A stretch of DNA of 55,562 nucleotides from Pseudomonadota bacterium (GTDB lineage: Bacteria; Pseudomonadota; Gammaproteobacteria; Steroidobacterales; Steroidobacteraceae): contig JAEWAF010000113.1 of NCBI GenBank assembly GCA_023391815.1, positions 1-55,562 on the forward strand, given 5' to 3'. Positions 29,459 to 39,333 of the stretch are shown here, in pieces. The translations under genes and the position numbers were made by a program. The notes below the pieces were generated by a model. That model did no database searches and had not been told where the DNA came from. It worked only from the letters and a program-made list of their open reading frames with translations. The first letter of the stretch is position 1; each line of letters opens with the position of its first letter.

Positions 29459-30616
29459 TCAGTGCCTGCGTTGATGTCCTGTCTGTCCGCTCACCACGAT
29501 GTGTCCGGACACTTCTTTGCCACCGATGGCGGCGTAGTGCCTGCCGAAGCGATTCGTCAGCACGTCCTGCAGACGAAAATCTTCCTGGCGCACGAAGCCA
29601 TGATGCTTGCTGCCGCCGTTGACCACCAGGTCGACGACGGCGCAGATGCCCGAGGCGGTCGTCACTTGAATGGCCGACCACAGCCGGCCGGCGATCATTT
29701 GCGGGTACACCTTGTTGACGTAGTTCTCCTCGCGAAGTTCACCGTCCTGTTTGCCGGTGACCGCGACGTAGATGACCACCACGTCCTGCAAGGTCTGTGG
29801 CACGGCATTCTCCAGAATGCGCTTGAGCGTGCCGCGATCGTGATTGAGCTTCAGATCGTTCATCAGCAGTCGCATCTGCTCGCAGTGCCCGGGATAGCGC
29901 ATGGTCTTGTAATCCATGCTTTGCACCCGGGTGCCGTATGTTTCCGCGAGCGAGCCCAAGCCGCCCGAAGTATTGAACGCCTCATACAACGTGCCATCGA
30001 TCTCGATCTCTTCGAGACCTTCCAGCGGCGCGGCCTCGATGCGCCGACCGTCGATGATGGCTTCGCACGGATTGCCGTACTCGTTGATCAACCCTTCGGT
30101 CGACCAGGTCAGCGAATACTTCAGCACGTTGTTCGGATGCTGGGGCAGGGCGCCGACTCGCAGCTTCACGGCCCGCAGCTCATCGAAGTGCCCGATCAAT
30201 TCATTCGCCGCGATGGAGATGAACCCCGGCGCGAGGCCGCACTGAGGAACGAATGCCTGGGCCGCGCCGTCGGCGATCTTGCGAACCGCGCGAGTGACTT
30301 CGACGTCTTCGGTCAGATCGAAATAGTGCGTGCCGGCCTCTCGCGCGGCGGCGGCGACGCCGACGTTGCAGTAGTAGGGCAGACTGGAAATGATCGCGTC
30401 GACGGGATGATTCTTCAGTTGCACCCGAAGCGCATCGGCATTGGCTGCATCGACCTGATGTGCATACAGGTTGTTGAAGCGATGTGCGCTCACGACCGCA
30501 TTGGCGGCCTCCGCGCTCACGTCGGCGAGATGCACCTCGTACGACCCGGACTCCGCGAGCAGCCCGGAGATCAACGCGCCGATCTTGCCGGCACCCAGAA
30601 TCAGAACCTTGGCCAT
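29459..30616 (-). CDS. Saccharopine dehydrogenase family protein
   Basis: A 385-residue enzyme of the Lys9-type saccharopine dehydrogenase group. The Rossmann motif GAGKIGA follows the start, and ISSLPYYCNVGVAAAARE, YFDLTEDV, QCGLAPGF and TLRYPGH-like MRYPGHCEQM are typical. The reaction oxidises saccharopine to glutamate and aminoadipate semialdehyde. The ATG at 30616 has AAGGAG upstream; the frame extends 20 codons further but without support. It is followed by the ALDH7 gene with a 1-bp gap. No lysine-ketoglutarate reductase (the step before) is in the window. Confidence 0.88.
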   Translation of the reverse strand: MAKVLILGAGKIGALISGLLAESGSYEVHLADVSAEAANAVVSAHRFNNLYAHQVDAANADALRVQLKNHPVDAIISSLPYYCNVGVAAAAREAGTHYFDLTEDVEVTRAVRKIADGAAQAFVPQCGLAPGFISIAANELIGHFDELRAVKLRVGALPQHPNNVLKYSLTWSTEGLINEYGNPCEAIIDGRRIEAAPLEGLEEIEIDGTLYEAFNTSGGLGSLAETYGTRVQSMDYKTMRYPGHCEQMRLLMNDLKLNHDRGTLKRILENAVPQTLQDVVVIYVAVTGKQDGELREENYVNKVYPQMIAGRLWSAIQVTTASGICAVVDLVVNGGSKHHGFVRQEDFRLQDVLTNRFGRHYAAIGGKEVSGHIVVSGQTGHQRRH

Positions 30617-30812
30617 GCGGACTCCTTGCCTGCGGTTTGGCCGGGCACGGATGGAGGGGCCCGGGGGATGCTGCAAAGGGCATCATTAAAGGCCCTCCCG
30701 GGCGGCGCTGTAAACTTTCGGGGCGGCCGCAGGCCCGAGCCGTTCGGACTGTATGCAATTTTGACCCCGGTCCGTTTGCTTCGCCTCGGGCGGGTGCTAG
30801 TCTTCCGACGCT

Positions 30813-32198
30813 ATGACGCGCACCCCCGATCTGATTCATTGGCATCCCTCCAGCTGGCAGTCCCGTCCGGCCCAGCAGCAGGCGACCTATCCCGACCAGG
30901 CGGCCCTCGACAACGTCGTAGCCGAGCTGTCGCGACTGCCGCCGCTGGTGGTTTCCTGGGAAATCGAAGCGCTGAAGGACCAGATCGCCTCGGCCCAGCG
31001 CGGTGAGCGCTTCCTGCTCCAGGGCGGCGATTGCGCCGAGACCTTCGAGGACTGCGAGTCCGACAAGATCGCCAAGAAGCTGAAGATCCTGCTACAGATG
31101 AGCCTGGTGCTGGTCTATGGCTTGAAGAAGCCGGTGATCCGCGTCGGCCGCATGGCCGGGCAGTATGCAAAGCCCCGCTCGGCGGACACCGAAACCCGCG
31201 ATGGCGTGACCTTGCCGAGCTACCGTGGCGCGAACGTCAATCGCCCGGGATTCACCGCCGAAGAGCGCATGCCGGACCCGGCATTGCTGTTGCGAGGTTA
31301 TGAACGCTCGGCGCTGACGCTGAATTTCGTGCGCTCGCTGATCGATGGCGGGTTCGCCGACCTGCATCACCCCGAGTACTGGGATCTGGATTTCGTGCGC
31401 CACTCGCCCTCGAAGGATGCGTACGAGAAGGTGGTGCAGTCGATTTCCGAATCGCTCGATTTCTTCGAGGCCGCCTCGGGCCAGCCGATTCACGAGAGCA
31501 CGACGACGCGCTTCTTCACCAGCCACGAAGCGCTGCATTTGCTGCTCGAGCAGGCACAGACGCGTTTCATCCCACGCTCCAAGCGCTGGTATAACTTATC
31601 CACGCACATGCCGTGGATCGGAATGCGCACCGCCGCGCTCGACGGCGCGCACGTCGAATTCTTCCGTGGCATCTCCAATCCGCTGGGCGTCAAAGTCGGC
31701 CCTTCGATGAGCGCGGAGTGGGTGCAGGGCCTGATCGCCACTTTGAATCCGAACAACGAGCCCGGCCGCATCGTGCTGATCCATCGCATGGGCGCGAAGG
31801 ACATCGAGAAACGTCTGCCGCCCTTGATTCAGGCAGTGCGCGCCACCGGCAGCCCGGTGCTGTGGGTCTGCGATCCCATGCACGGCAACACCGAGACGGC
31901 GACGTCGGGTCTGAAGACGCGCCGCTTCGAAAACATCGTCAGCGAGCTGGAGTCGGCCTTCCGAATTCACCGCGAGCTTGGTTCCTGGCTCGGCGGTGTG
32001 CATTTCGAGCTGACCGGCGAGGATGTCACCGAATGTACCGGTGGCGCTCGCGGCCTGACGGATGCGGACCTGGCGCGTGCTTATAAATCGCAGGTCGACC
32101 CGCGTCTGAATCATGAGCAGGCGCTGGAGCTGGCCATGCGCATCGCCGGTCTGCACTCGAAGAAAGGCGCGCAGAAGAGCGCCGTCATCAATATCTAA
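30813..32198 (+). CDS. Class II 3-deoxy-7-phosphoheptulonate synthase
   Basis: A 461-residue plant/Mycobacterium-type DAHP synthase, first enzyme of the shikimate pathway (phosphoenolpyruvate plus erythrose 4-phosphate). Landmarks are GERFLLQGGDCAETF, VIRVGRMAGQYAKPRS, RFFTSHEALHL, HRMGAKDIEKRLP and FELTGEDVTECTGG. It is unrelated in sequence to the AroF/G/H class I enzymes. It is divergent from the saccharopine dehydrogenase gene; the 196-bp gap between them has no other feature I can support except weak -35/-10 pairs. Feedback specificity cannot be read from sequence. Confidence 0.95.
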   Translation: MTRTPDLIHWHPSSWQSRPAQQQATYPDQAALDNVVAELSRLPPLVVSWEIEALKDQIASAQRGERFLLQGGDCAETFEDCESDKIAKKLKILLQMSLVLVYGLKKPVIRVGRMAGQYAKPRSADTETRDGVTLPSYRGANVNRPGFTAEERMPDPALLLRGYERSALTLNFVRSLIDGGFADLHHPEYWDLDFVRHSPSKDAYEKVVQSISESLDFFEAASGQPIHESTTTRFFTSHEALHLLLEQAQTRFIPRSKRWYNLSTHMPWIGMRTAALDGAHVEFFRGISNPLGVKVGPSMSAEWVQGLIATLNPNNEPGRIVLIHRMGAKDIEKRLPPLIQAVRATGSPVLWVCDPMHGNTETATSGLKTRRFENIVSELESAFRIHRELGSWLGGVHFELTGEDVTECTGGARGLTDADLARAYKSQVDPRLNHEQALELAMRIAGLHSKKGAQKSAVINI

Positions 32199-32202
32199 TC
32201 AC

Positions 32203-32233
32203 TTGCCCCGAGCGCGACGACGGCCTCTACAAT
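32203..32233 (+). promoter_or_regulatory. Candidate ilvD promoter
   Basis: TTGCCC (32203-32208) and TACAAT (32228-32233) are separated by 19 bp, slightly long. If used, transcription would start near 32240, which argues for the downstream ATG (32274) as the real ilvD start and against the ATG at 32232 that lies inside the -10 box. Confidence 0.4.
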
Positions 32234-32273
32234 GGCGGCCGTCGCTCGATCTTCCTTTCGCGTCGTTCACTCC

Positions 32274-33989
<1,716 letters not shown>

Positions 33990-33994
33990 TTACG

Positions 33995-34140
33995 GATATG
34001 CCTTCGGCGCAGGGCCGAGAGGCGTAGCATCGAGTTCAGGCGAAACGATAAGCCCTGCCGCGCAGGCAGCGAGGGCGTCGAGTCGATAGGTGGATAAGCC
34101 CCGCCGCCGAAGGCGGCGAGGGCATTTCGAGTTGATCAGT
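33995..34140. repeat. Three diverged tandem palindromic units (REP-like)
   Basis: Three related units begin at about 33995, 34047 and 34093 (spacing 52 and 46 bp). Each opens with GATA(A)GCC or GATATGCC, holds a GC hairpin and ends near TCGAGTT/TCGAGTC. In the third unit the hairpin is perfect: 34102-34108 pairs with 34112-34118 around GAA. In the second, 34055-34059 pairs with 34065-34069. The array fills the gap between ilvD and the HMG-CoA lyase gene and probably ends or stabilises the ilvD mRNA. Confidence 0.7.
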
Positions 34141-34152
34141 TGAGTGTTAGCA

Positions 34153-35070
34153 ATGGCGCGTGCGATTGAAATTGTTGAGGTGGGGCCCCGCGACGGATTG
34201 CAGAGCGAGCCCGAAGTACTGCCGACATCGGCCAAGCTGGAACTGATCGGACGATTGGTCGCAGCCGGTTTGAAGCGCATCGAAGTCGCCAGCTTCGTGA
34301 ATCCGAAGCGCGTGCCGCAGATGGCGGATGCCGAAGCGGTGCTCGCCGGCCTGCCGAAAGTGCCGGGCGTGCAGTACATCGGCCTGGTACTCAATCGCAA
34401 AGGATTCGACCGCGCGCTCGCGGCCGGTTGCACCGAAGTCGGTCTGGTCACCGCGGCGACCGATAGCTTCGCCGAGCGCAATCAGGGCGCGAGCATCGAA
34501 GAGCTCCTTCGCACGATCGAAGAGATCGCGCCGCTTGCGCGCGAAGCCAACGTTCGGATGCAAGTCACGGTGTCGACGGCATTCGGCTGTCCCTTCGAAG
34601 GCGAAGTGCCGGCCGCTCGCGTCGTCGAAATCTGCCAGCGCCTCGCGAAGTCCAATCCGCTCGAGATCGCGCTCGCCGACACCATCGGTGTTGCGGTTCC
34701 GAGTCAGGTTTCCTCGCTGGTTGAACAGGTGCGGCGTGCGGTCGGCGATGTCGCCATTCGCTGTCACTTTCACAACACGCGGAATACAGCGGTCGCGAAT
34801 GCATACGCCGCTGTGCTCGCCGGTGTGAACACGCTCGATGCCAGCGTCGGCGGCGTCGGCGGTTGTCCGTTCGCTCCGAACGCGACCGGCAACGTCGGCA
34901 CCGAAGATTTGGTGTACATGTTGAACCGTGCCGGCTACGACACCGGCATCGATCTGACCAAGCTGATCGAGACTGCGAAATGGCTCGGCGAACAGCGTGG
35001 CAAACCGGTGCCGAGCATGGTCTCGAAAGCCGGCGGCTTCCCCACCGCAACTGTAAGAGCATCAGCCTGA
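34153..35070 (+). CDS. Hydroxymethylglutaryl-CoA lyase
   Basis: A 305-residue TIM-barrel lyase that splits HMG-CoA into acetyl-CoA and acetoacetate, the last step of leucine catabolism. The metal and catalytic motifs are GPRDGLQSE (near residue 11), HFHNTRNTA and GGVGGCPFAPNATGNVGTED with the catalytic cysteine. An in-frame GTG lies three codons upstream (34144), but the ATG at 34153 aligns better. No other leucine degradation genes (liuABCD) are beside it, which is unusual. A 7-bp hairpin follows the stop. Confidence 0.93.
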   Translation: MARAIEIVEVGPRDGLQSEPEVLPTSAKLELIGRLVAAGLKRIEVASFVNPKRVPQMADAEAVLAGLPKVPGVQYIGLVLNRKGFDRALAAGCTEVGLVTAATDSFAERNQGASIEELLRTIEEIAPLAREANVRMQVTVSTAFGCPFEGEVPAARVVEICQRLAKSNPLEIALADTIGVAVPSQVSSLVEQVRRAVGDVAIRCHFHNTRNTAVANAYAAVLAGVNTLDASVGGVGGCPFAPNATGNVGTEDLVYMLNRAGYDTGIDLTKLIETAKWLGEQRGKPVPSMVSKAGGFPTATVRASA

Positions 35071-35100
35071 TACGCGGCTTTCCTGCCTGACCCCTCAAGC

Positions 35101-35122
35101 GCCGAAGCGGGCTCACTTCGGC
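35101..35122 (+). terminator. Hairpin after HMG-CoA lyase gene, possible terminator
   Basis: Bases 35101-35107 pair perfectly with 35116-35122 around 8 bases, 30 bp after the stop. The following bases are AGGGTTCG rather than a T-run, so termination would need Rho or be weak. Confidence 0.35.
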
Positions 35123-35189
35123 AGGGTTCGCGCCCCTGACTTAAGTTAGTGATCGGCGTGTGTATATTGCTGTTTGGCGTTCCGGGGCA

Positions 35190-35210
35190 CGTATACACTC
35201 GCGGTATACG
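35190..35210. promoter_or_regulatory. Palindromic operator candidate for the GntR regulator
   Basis: Seven bases reading CGTATAC (35190-35196) are mirrored by GTATACG (35204-35210) with a 7-bp spacer. GTATAC-type cores are typical of sites bound by FCD-group GntR regulators. It lies 73 bp upstream of the gntR start codon. Its left arm overlaps a TATACA (35192-35197) that stands 19 bp from TTGCTG (35167-35172), so binding would block a possible promoter and give autoregulation. Confidence 0.5.
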
Positions 35211-35283
35211 AGGCCCGTTCATACCCATTCGACATGCAGCGGCGCATCGCGGGCCTCCATCACCGAATGTTTGAAGGAGCACC

Positions 35284-35916
35284 ATGGCCAAGGCAGTGGA
35301 CAAGGCGTATCACACCGTACGTGAACGCATCGTGCGCGGCGTGTATCCAGCTTCCTCCCGAATCACCGAACAGGAAGTGGCGGCCGTCGCCGGAGTGAGT
35401 CGGACGCCCGTGAGGGAGGCGTTGCGAAAACTCCACGCGGAAGGATTGTTGGAATTCGTCCCGCATCAGGGCGCGGTCGTCACCGAATGGACGCACGAAG
35501 ATCGTGACGACGTGTATGAATTACGCGCGATGCTGGAGGCGTATGGAGCGGCCCGCGCCGCGCGTCGGATCACGCCCGAAGGGATCGCCGAGCTGCGTCA
35601 GCTCGCCGAAGATCAATATCACGAGACGCTGGCGAAGCCGGAAGGGTATCTGGAGCGCGTCGGCCACCTGAATAGCCACTTTCATCGTCGCATCCACGAG
35701 TTCGCCGGCAGCCCGCGGCTGGTATCGGCGCTGCACTCGCTGATCGAAGCGCCGATGATGCTGAAATCGTTCGCGACTTATCAGGATGAAGATCTGATCC
35801 GCAGTGCCTCGCATCATCTGGAGATCGTGCGCGCGATCGAAGCACGCGACGGCGACTGGAGCTCCGCGTTGATGCGCTCGCATATTCTCGGCGCGCGTGG
35901 AACCTTGGTTGTTTGA
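35284..35916 (+). CDS. GntR family transcriptional regulator, FCD subgroup
   Basis: A 210-residue regulator. The N-terminal winged helix (about residues 8-72) has the GntR pattern ASSRITEQEVAAVAGVSRTPVREALRKL. The C-terminal FCD effector domain (about 80-205) holds the metal-binding type residues in DDVYELRAMLE, NSHFHRRIHEF and SASHHLEIVRAI. The ligand, probably a small carboxylate, cannot be named. AAGGAG sits 6 bases before the ATG. Neighbours are HMG-CoA lyase and a peroxiredoxin, neither an obvious target. Confidence 0.9.
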   Translation: MAKAVDKAYHTVRERIVRGVYPASSRITEQEVAAVAGVSRTPVREALRKLHAEGLLEFVPHQGAVVTEWTHEDRDDVYELRAMLEAYGAARAARRITPEGIAELRQLAEDQYHETLAKPEGYLERVGHLNSHFHRRIHEFAGSPRLVSALHSLIEAPMMLKSFATYQDEDLIRSASHHLEIVRAIEARDGDWSSALMRSHILGARGTLVV

Positions 35917-35936
35917 TTCGGATTCGGCACTACAAT
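35909..35936 (+). promoter_or_regulatory. Candidate peroxiredoxin promoter
   Basis: TTGTTT (35909-35914) and TACAAT (35931-35936, five of six consensus) are 16 bp apart, overlapping the end of gntR. The predicted start near 35943 leaves a short leader with GAGGGG before the ATG at 35976, supporting that start. Confidence 0.4.
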
Positions 35937-35975
35937 GCCGGGTTCCGGATTCACATCAGCAACGAGGGGATGGTC

Positions 35976-36455
35976 ATGATCAAAGTCGGCGACAAAATGC
36001 CCGCGGGCACGTTCACGCAAATCACCAAGGATGGACCGCAGAAGATCAGCGCCGAAGACTTCTTCAAAGGTCGCAAGGTCGTGCTGTTCTCGGTACCGGG
36101 TGCGTTCACGCCTACCTGCGATGCCAAGCATTTGCCGGGCTTCGTCGAGAAGGCGGCCGAGATCAAGGGCAACGGCGTCGACGTCATCGCTTGCATGGCG
36201 GTGAACGATGCGTTCGTGATGAAGGCCTGGGGCAAAGCCCAGAACACCGACGGCAAGGTCGAGATGCTCGCCGACGGCAACGCCGAATACACCAAGGCGC
36301 TGGGCCTGGAGATGGATGCGACCGGCTTCGGCATGGGCATTCGCGGTCAGCGTTTCTCGCTGCTCGTGGATGACGGCGTGGTGAAGCAGGTGAACGTCGA
36401 GCAGAAGGGTGAGTTCAAGGTGTCGAGCGCGGAGCACGTGCTCACGCAACTGTAA
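35976..36455 (+). CDS. Prx5-type peroxiredoxin
   Basis: A 159-residue thiol peroxidase of the Prx5 group (glutaredoxin- or glutathione-linked) removing hydroperoxides in the cytoplasm. The peroxidatic cysteine is Cys48 in PGAFTPTC; a second cysteine, Cys73, lies in VIACMAVND, as in many relatives. GFGMGIRGQRFSLLVDDG is typical. The ATG at 35976 was chosen because a GAGGGG ribosome site lies 6 bases ahead; the earlier ATG at 35970 is too close to it. A strong terminator follows 24 bp after the stop. Confidence 0.94.
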   Translation: MIKVGDKMPAGTFTQITKDGPQKISAEDFFKGRKVVLFSVPGAFTPTCDAKHLPGFVEKAAEIKGNGVDVIACMAVNDAFVMKAWGKAQNTDGKVEMLADGNAEYTKALGLEMDATGFGMGIRGQRFSLLVDDGVVKQVNVEQKGEFKVSSAEHVLTQL

Positions 36456-36479
36456 CTCGCATTTCACGCGCGCAATAAA

Positions 36480-36511
36480 AAGGCCGCCGCGATTCACGTC
36501 GCGGCGGCCTT
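36480..36511. terminator. Strong bidirectional intrinsic terminator
   Basis: A 13-bp perfect stem (36480-36492 with 36499-36511) with a 6-base loop lies between the convergent peroxiredoxin and etfA genes. It is followed by CGTTTAAA on the plus strand and, read from the minus strand, by TTTTATTG. It should end transcripts from both sides. Confidence 0.92.
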
Positions 36512-36533
36512 CGTTTAAACGCGCCCGTTGCGC

Positions 36534-37475
36534 TCAGCCGAGCGCTTTCTCCAGCTCCGGCACCACGGTGAACAGATCGCCCACCAGGCCGATGTCAGCC
36601 ACTTCGAAGATCGGCGCCTCGGCGTCCTTGTTGATCGCGACGATGGTGCGCGCGTCCTTGATGCCGGTCAGGTGCTGAATCGCACCCGAAATACCGATCG
36701 CGACGTACAGCTCCGGCGCAATGATCTTGCCGGTCTGGCCGACCTGCAGATCGTTGGCCGCGTAGCCAGCGTCCACTGCCGCGCGAGAAGCGCCCACGCC
36801 AGCGCCGAGCTTGTCGGCGAGGCCGAAGATGATCTTGAAGTTGTCCGCGCTGCCGAGCGCACGACCGCCCGACACGACACGTGCCGCCGTCTGCAGATCC
36901 GGACGACCGGTCGCAGCCGCCGAGCGGGACACGAAGCGCGTGTGAGAGGGCAGGGACGCAGAAACGTTCGCAGCCTCGACGCCAGCGCTGCCGCCTTGAG
37001 GAGCCGCCTGGAACGACGCCGTACGCACCGTCGCGACGAGCTTTTTATCCTGCGGAGCTTCGACCGTGATGATCGCGTTGCCGGCGTACACCGGACGACG
37101 GAACTTGTAGGCACCTTCCACCGCCATGATGTCGCTCAACTGACCGACGCCGAGCAGCGCGGCCACTCGCGGCATCAAATCTTTGCCGAACGTGGTCGAC
37201 GGACCGAAGACGTGCGTGTAGTTCGCGGCGACCGCGGCCACCTGCGGAGCGAGCACGGCCGCGAGCGGCTCGGCATTCGCAGCGTTGTTGACCGTCAACA
37301 CGGTGTTCACGCCCTGAATCTTCGCAGCCTCGGCAGCGACAGCGGCGCCGTCAGTTGCGAACACAGCCACGTCGATCTGTGCGCCTTCGATCTTGCTGGC
37401 GCACGCGACGCACTTGGCGGTGGAGGGATTGAGCTTGCCGCCGGCATGTTCGGCGACGATGAGAATCTTGGCCAT
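36534..37475 (-). CDS. etfA: Electron transfer flavoprotein alpha subunit
   Basis: A 313-residue FAD-binding subunit of ETF, which takes electrons from acyl-CoA and other dehydrogenases. The C-terminal FAD domain has VVSGGRALGS, SRAAVDAGY, VGQTGKIIAPELYVAIGISGAIQHL and INKDAEAPIFEVADIGLVGD. Its start codon overlaps the stop of etfB by one base, so translation is coupled. It ends 23 bp before the shared terminator. Confidence 0.96.
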   Translation of the reverse strand: MAKILIVAEHAGGKLNPSTAKCVACASKIEGAQIDVAVFATDGAAVAAEAAKIQGVNTVLTVNNAANAEPLAAVLAPQVAAVAANYTHVFGPSTTFGKDLMPRVAALLGVGQLSDIMAVEGAYKFRRPVYAGNAIITVEAPQDKKLVATVRTASFQAAPQGGSAGVEAANVSASLPSHTRFVSRSAAATGRPDLQTAARVVSGGRALGSADNFKIIFGLADKLGAGVGASRAAVDAGYAANDLQVGQTGKIIAPELYVAIGISGAIQHLTGIKDARTIVAINKDAEAPIFEVADIGLVGDLFTVVPELEKALG

Positions 37476-38224
37476 TAGACGAGCCCTTTTTGCTTGAGAG
37501 CGGCCACCAGCTCGCTCACATCTTTCACCATGATGCCCTTCGAACGCGCCGCGGGCGGCTCGTACTTCGAGGTCTTGAACTGCGGGGTCGTGTCGACACC
37601 GAGCGAGGCGATCGCCACCGTCTCGAGCGGCTTCTTCTTCGCTTTCATGATGTCCGGCAGCTTCACGTAGCGGGGCTCGTTCAAGCGCAGGTCGGTGGTG
37701 AGCACCGCCGGCAGATCGACTTCGATGGTCTCCAGACCCGCGTCCACTTCACGCGTGACCTTGGCCTTGCCGCCTTCGAGCTCGACCTTCGAGGCGAAGG
37801 TCGCCTGCGGGCGATCCCAGAGCGCGGCCAGCATCTGACCGGTCTGATTGTTGTCATCGTCGATGCCCTGCTTGCCGAGCAGCACGATCTGCGGGCTCTC
37901 TTTCTCGATCAGCTTCAGGAAGATCTTCGCGGCGGCGAGCGGTTCGACGGCGGAGTCGGACTGCACGAGGATGGCGCGATCGGCGCCCATGGCGAGACCG
38001 GTGCGCAGCTGCTGCTGAGTGTCGGCGGGGCCGATGCTCACGACCACCACTTCAGTCGCGCCGCCTTTTTCCTTGATGCGAAGCGCTTCTTCGAGCGCGA
38101 TCTCATCGAAGGGATTGATGCTCATTTTGACGCCGTCGGTCACGACACCCGTGCCGTCGGGTTTGACGCGAACGCGGACGTTGTAGTCCACCACGCGCTT
38201 TAAGCCCACCAGAATCTTGCTCAA
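37475..38224 (-). CDS. etfB: Electron transfer flavoprotein beta subunit
   Basis: A 249-residue ETF beta subunit binding AMP and docking to partner dehydrogenases. Typical segments are MSINPFDEIALEEALRIKEKG, LLGKQGIDDDNNQTGQMLAALW and PAVLTTDLRLNEPRYVKLPDIMKAKKKPL-type anchors. The start is a TTG at 38224, with CGGAG upstream. The ETF dehydrogenase (ETF-QO) is not in this window. A 6-bp inverted repeat with 6-base spacer at 38285-38302 lies in the divergent gap and may be an operator. Confidence 0.95.
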   Translation of the reverse strand: MSKILVGLKRVVDYNVRVRVKPDGTGVVTDGVKMSINPFDEIALEEALRIKEKGGATEVVVVSIGPADTQQQLRTGLAMGADRAILVQSDSAVEPLAAAKIFLKLIEKESPQIVLLGKQGIDDDNNQTGQMLAALWDRPQATFASKVELEGGKAKVTREVDAGLETIEVDLPAVLTTDLRLNEPRYVKLPDIMKAKKKPLETVAIASLGVDTTPQFKTSKYEPPAARSKGIMVKDVSELVAALKQKGLV

Positions 38225-38460
38225 CTTCGGCTCCGATAAATACAGCGATAGAGAGGGGCTGCAGGCCGCCGCAGCGGCCGGGCACGCTACTGTAACGTAG
38301 CGCGTGAGTCAATCGACAACGTGTCGCCTACTGCCATGTTCCGCACGGGAAAAACGGCCAATTTGGCCGCGCATTTCGAGAAGTGGAATGCGGGTCGCCG
38401 CCGGTCTCGGGCGCCGACCGGCTAAACTGCCCGCCTCAACGAGAACGACCGCTGCTGCCC

Positions 38461-39207
38461 ATGCCCGACGCCCTTGCTCCCCGTCTGAAATTCGGTGTGA
38501 TCGCGCCCGCCACGAACACCATCGTGCAACCGGAATTCGACGCCATGCGCCCGCGCGGCGTGACCAACCAGATGGCCCGCGTTGTCATTCCCGACTCCCC
38601 GGTCGGGACCGAAAGCGAGTTCGCGGCCATGATGGGGCAGGTTCGCGCCAACATCGAAGGGGCGCTCGATGCAGTCATGGCTTGTTCGCCTTCGGCCGTC
38701 ATCTGCGGCTTGAATGCCGAGACCTTCTGGGAAGGCGTGATGGACGCCAATGCCGTCCAGGCTCATCTGGAAGCGCGTGCCGGAGTCAAGGTGATCCTGG
38801 GTGTGCAGGCCTGCCAGGCCGCCATTCAGCGCTACGGCGGAATTCGCCGCATCAGCGTGATCACACCCTACATGCCTTCGGGCGACGCCCAGGTACGCCG
38901 TTCATTCACCGACAGCGGCTTCGAGGTCGTGAACCTGCTGGGCCTGAAGAGCAACAGCCCGCTGCTGATGGCCCATGAGTCGCCGGAGCGCCTGCGCCGG
39001 GCGGTCCGGGAGGTCGACGACAGCAGCGTCGAGCTGATCCTGCAAGTGGGGACCAACCTGGCGTTTGCTTCGATCGCCGCCGAGGCGGAGCGCTGGCTCG
39101 GCAAGCCGGTGCTGGCGGTAAACACCTGCACCTACTGGCACGCGCTGAGAAGCACCGGCATCGAGGACAAGATCGAGGGCTTCGGGTCGCTGCTGACCGA
39201 GCATTGA
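38461..39207 (+). CDS. Maleate isomerase / Asp-Glu racemase superfamily protein
   Basis: A 248-residue protein of the Asp/Glu/hydantoin racemase fold. It opens with RLKFGVIAPATNTIVQPEF, has the GLNAETFWEG motif common to uncharacterised maleate cis-trans isomerase-like proteins, and ends with VNTCTYWHALR. Possible active cysteines are Cys75/Cys82 and the one in NTCTYW. Substrate could be maleate, an arylmalonate or an amino acid derivative; the sequence does not decide. The ATG at 38461 was chosen because the homology starts there; the frame opens 26 codons upstream. A hairpin follows at 39208-39239. Confidence 0.82.
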   Translation: MPDALAPRLKFGVIAPATNTIVQPEFDAMRPRGVTNQMARVVIPDSPVGTESEFAAMMGQVRANIEGALDAVMACSPSAVICGLNAETFWEGVMDANAVQAHLEARAGVKVILGVQACQAAIQRYGGIRRISVITPYMPSGDAQVRRSFTDSGFEVVNLLGLKSNSPLLMAHESPERLRRAVREVDDSSVELILQVGTNLAFASIAAEAERWLGKPVLAVNTCTYWHALRSTGIEDKIEGFGSLLTEH

Positions 39208-39239
39208 AGCCGACTGTCGGACCTGCCAGACACTCGGCT
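39208..39239 (+). terminator. Hairpin directly after the racemase-family gene
   Basis: Eleven bases (39208-39218) pair with 39229-39239 around 10 bases, with one mismatch, immediately after the stop codon. Only a weak T content follows, so it may be a poor intrinsic terminator or an mRNA-stabilising end. Confidence 0.45.
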
Positions 39240-39333
39240 GTAATCCTCGGATTCCCATGACTCTGTGCGCACTTCGGGCGCATGGATTCTGTTATCTTCC
39301 TGCCACTTCCACAGTCATTGCCGACTATTCGCC

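Noticed and set aside
29342..31006. 554-codon plus-strand open frame across the lysine-type genes and the start of DAHP synthase
   Set aside because: It crosses two minus-strand genes and a real plus-strand start without any motif, so it is not a gene.
33995..34140. CRISPR array
   Set aside because: Only three diverged units with changing stems, no uniform repeats or spacers, and no cas genes nearby.
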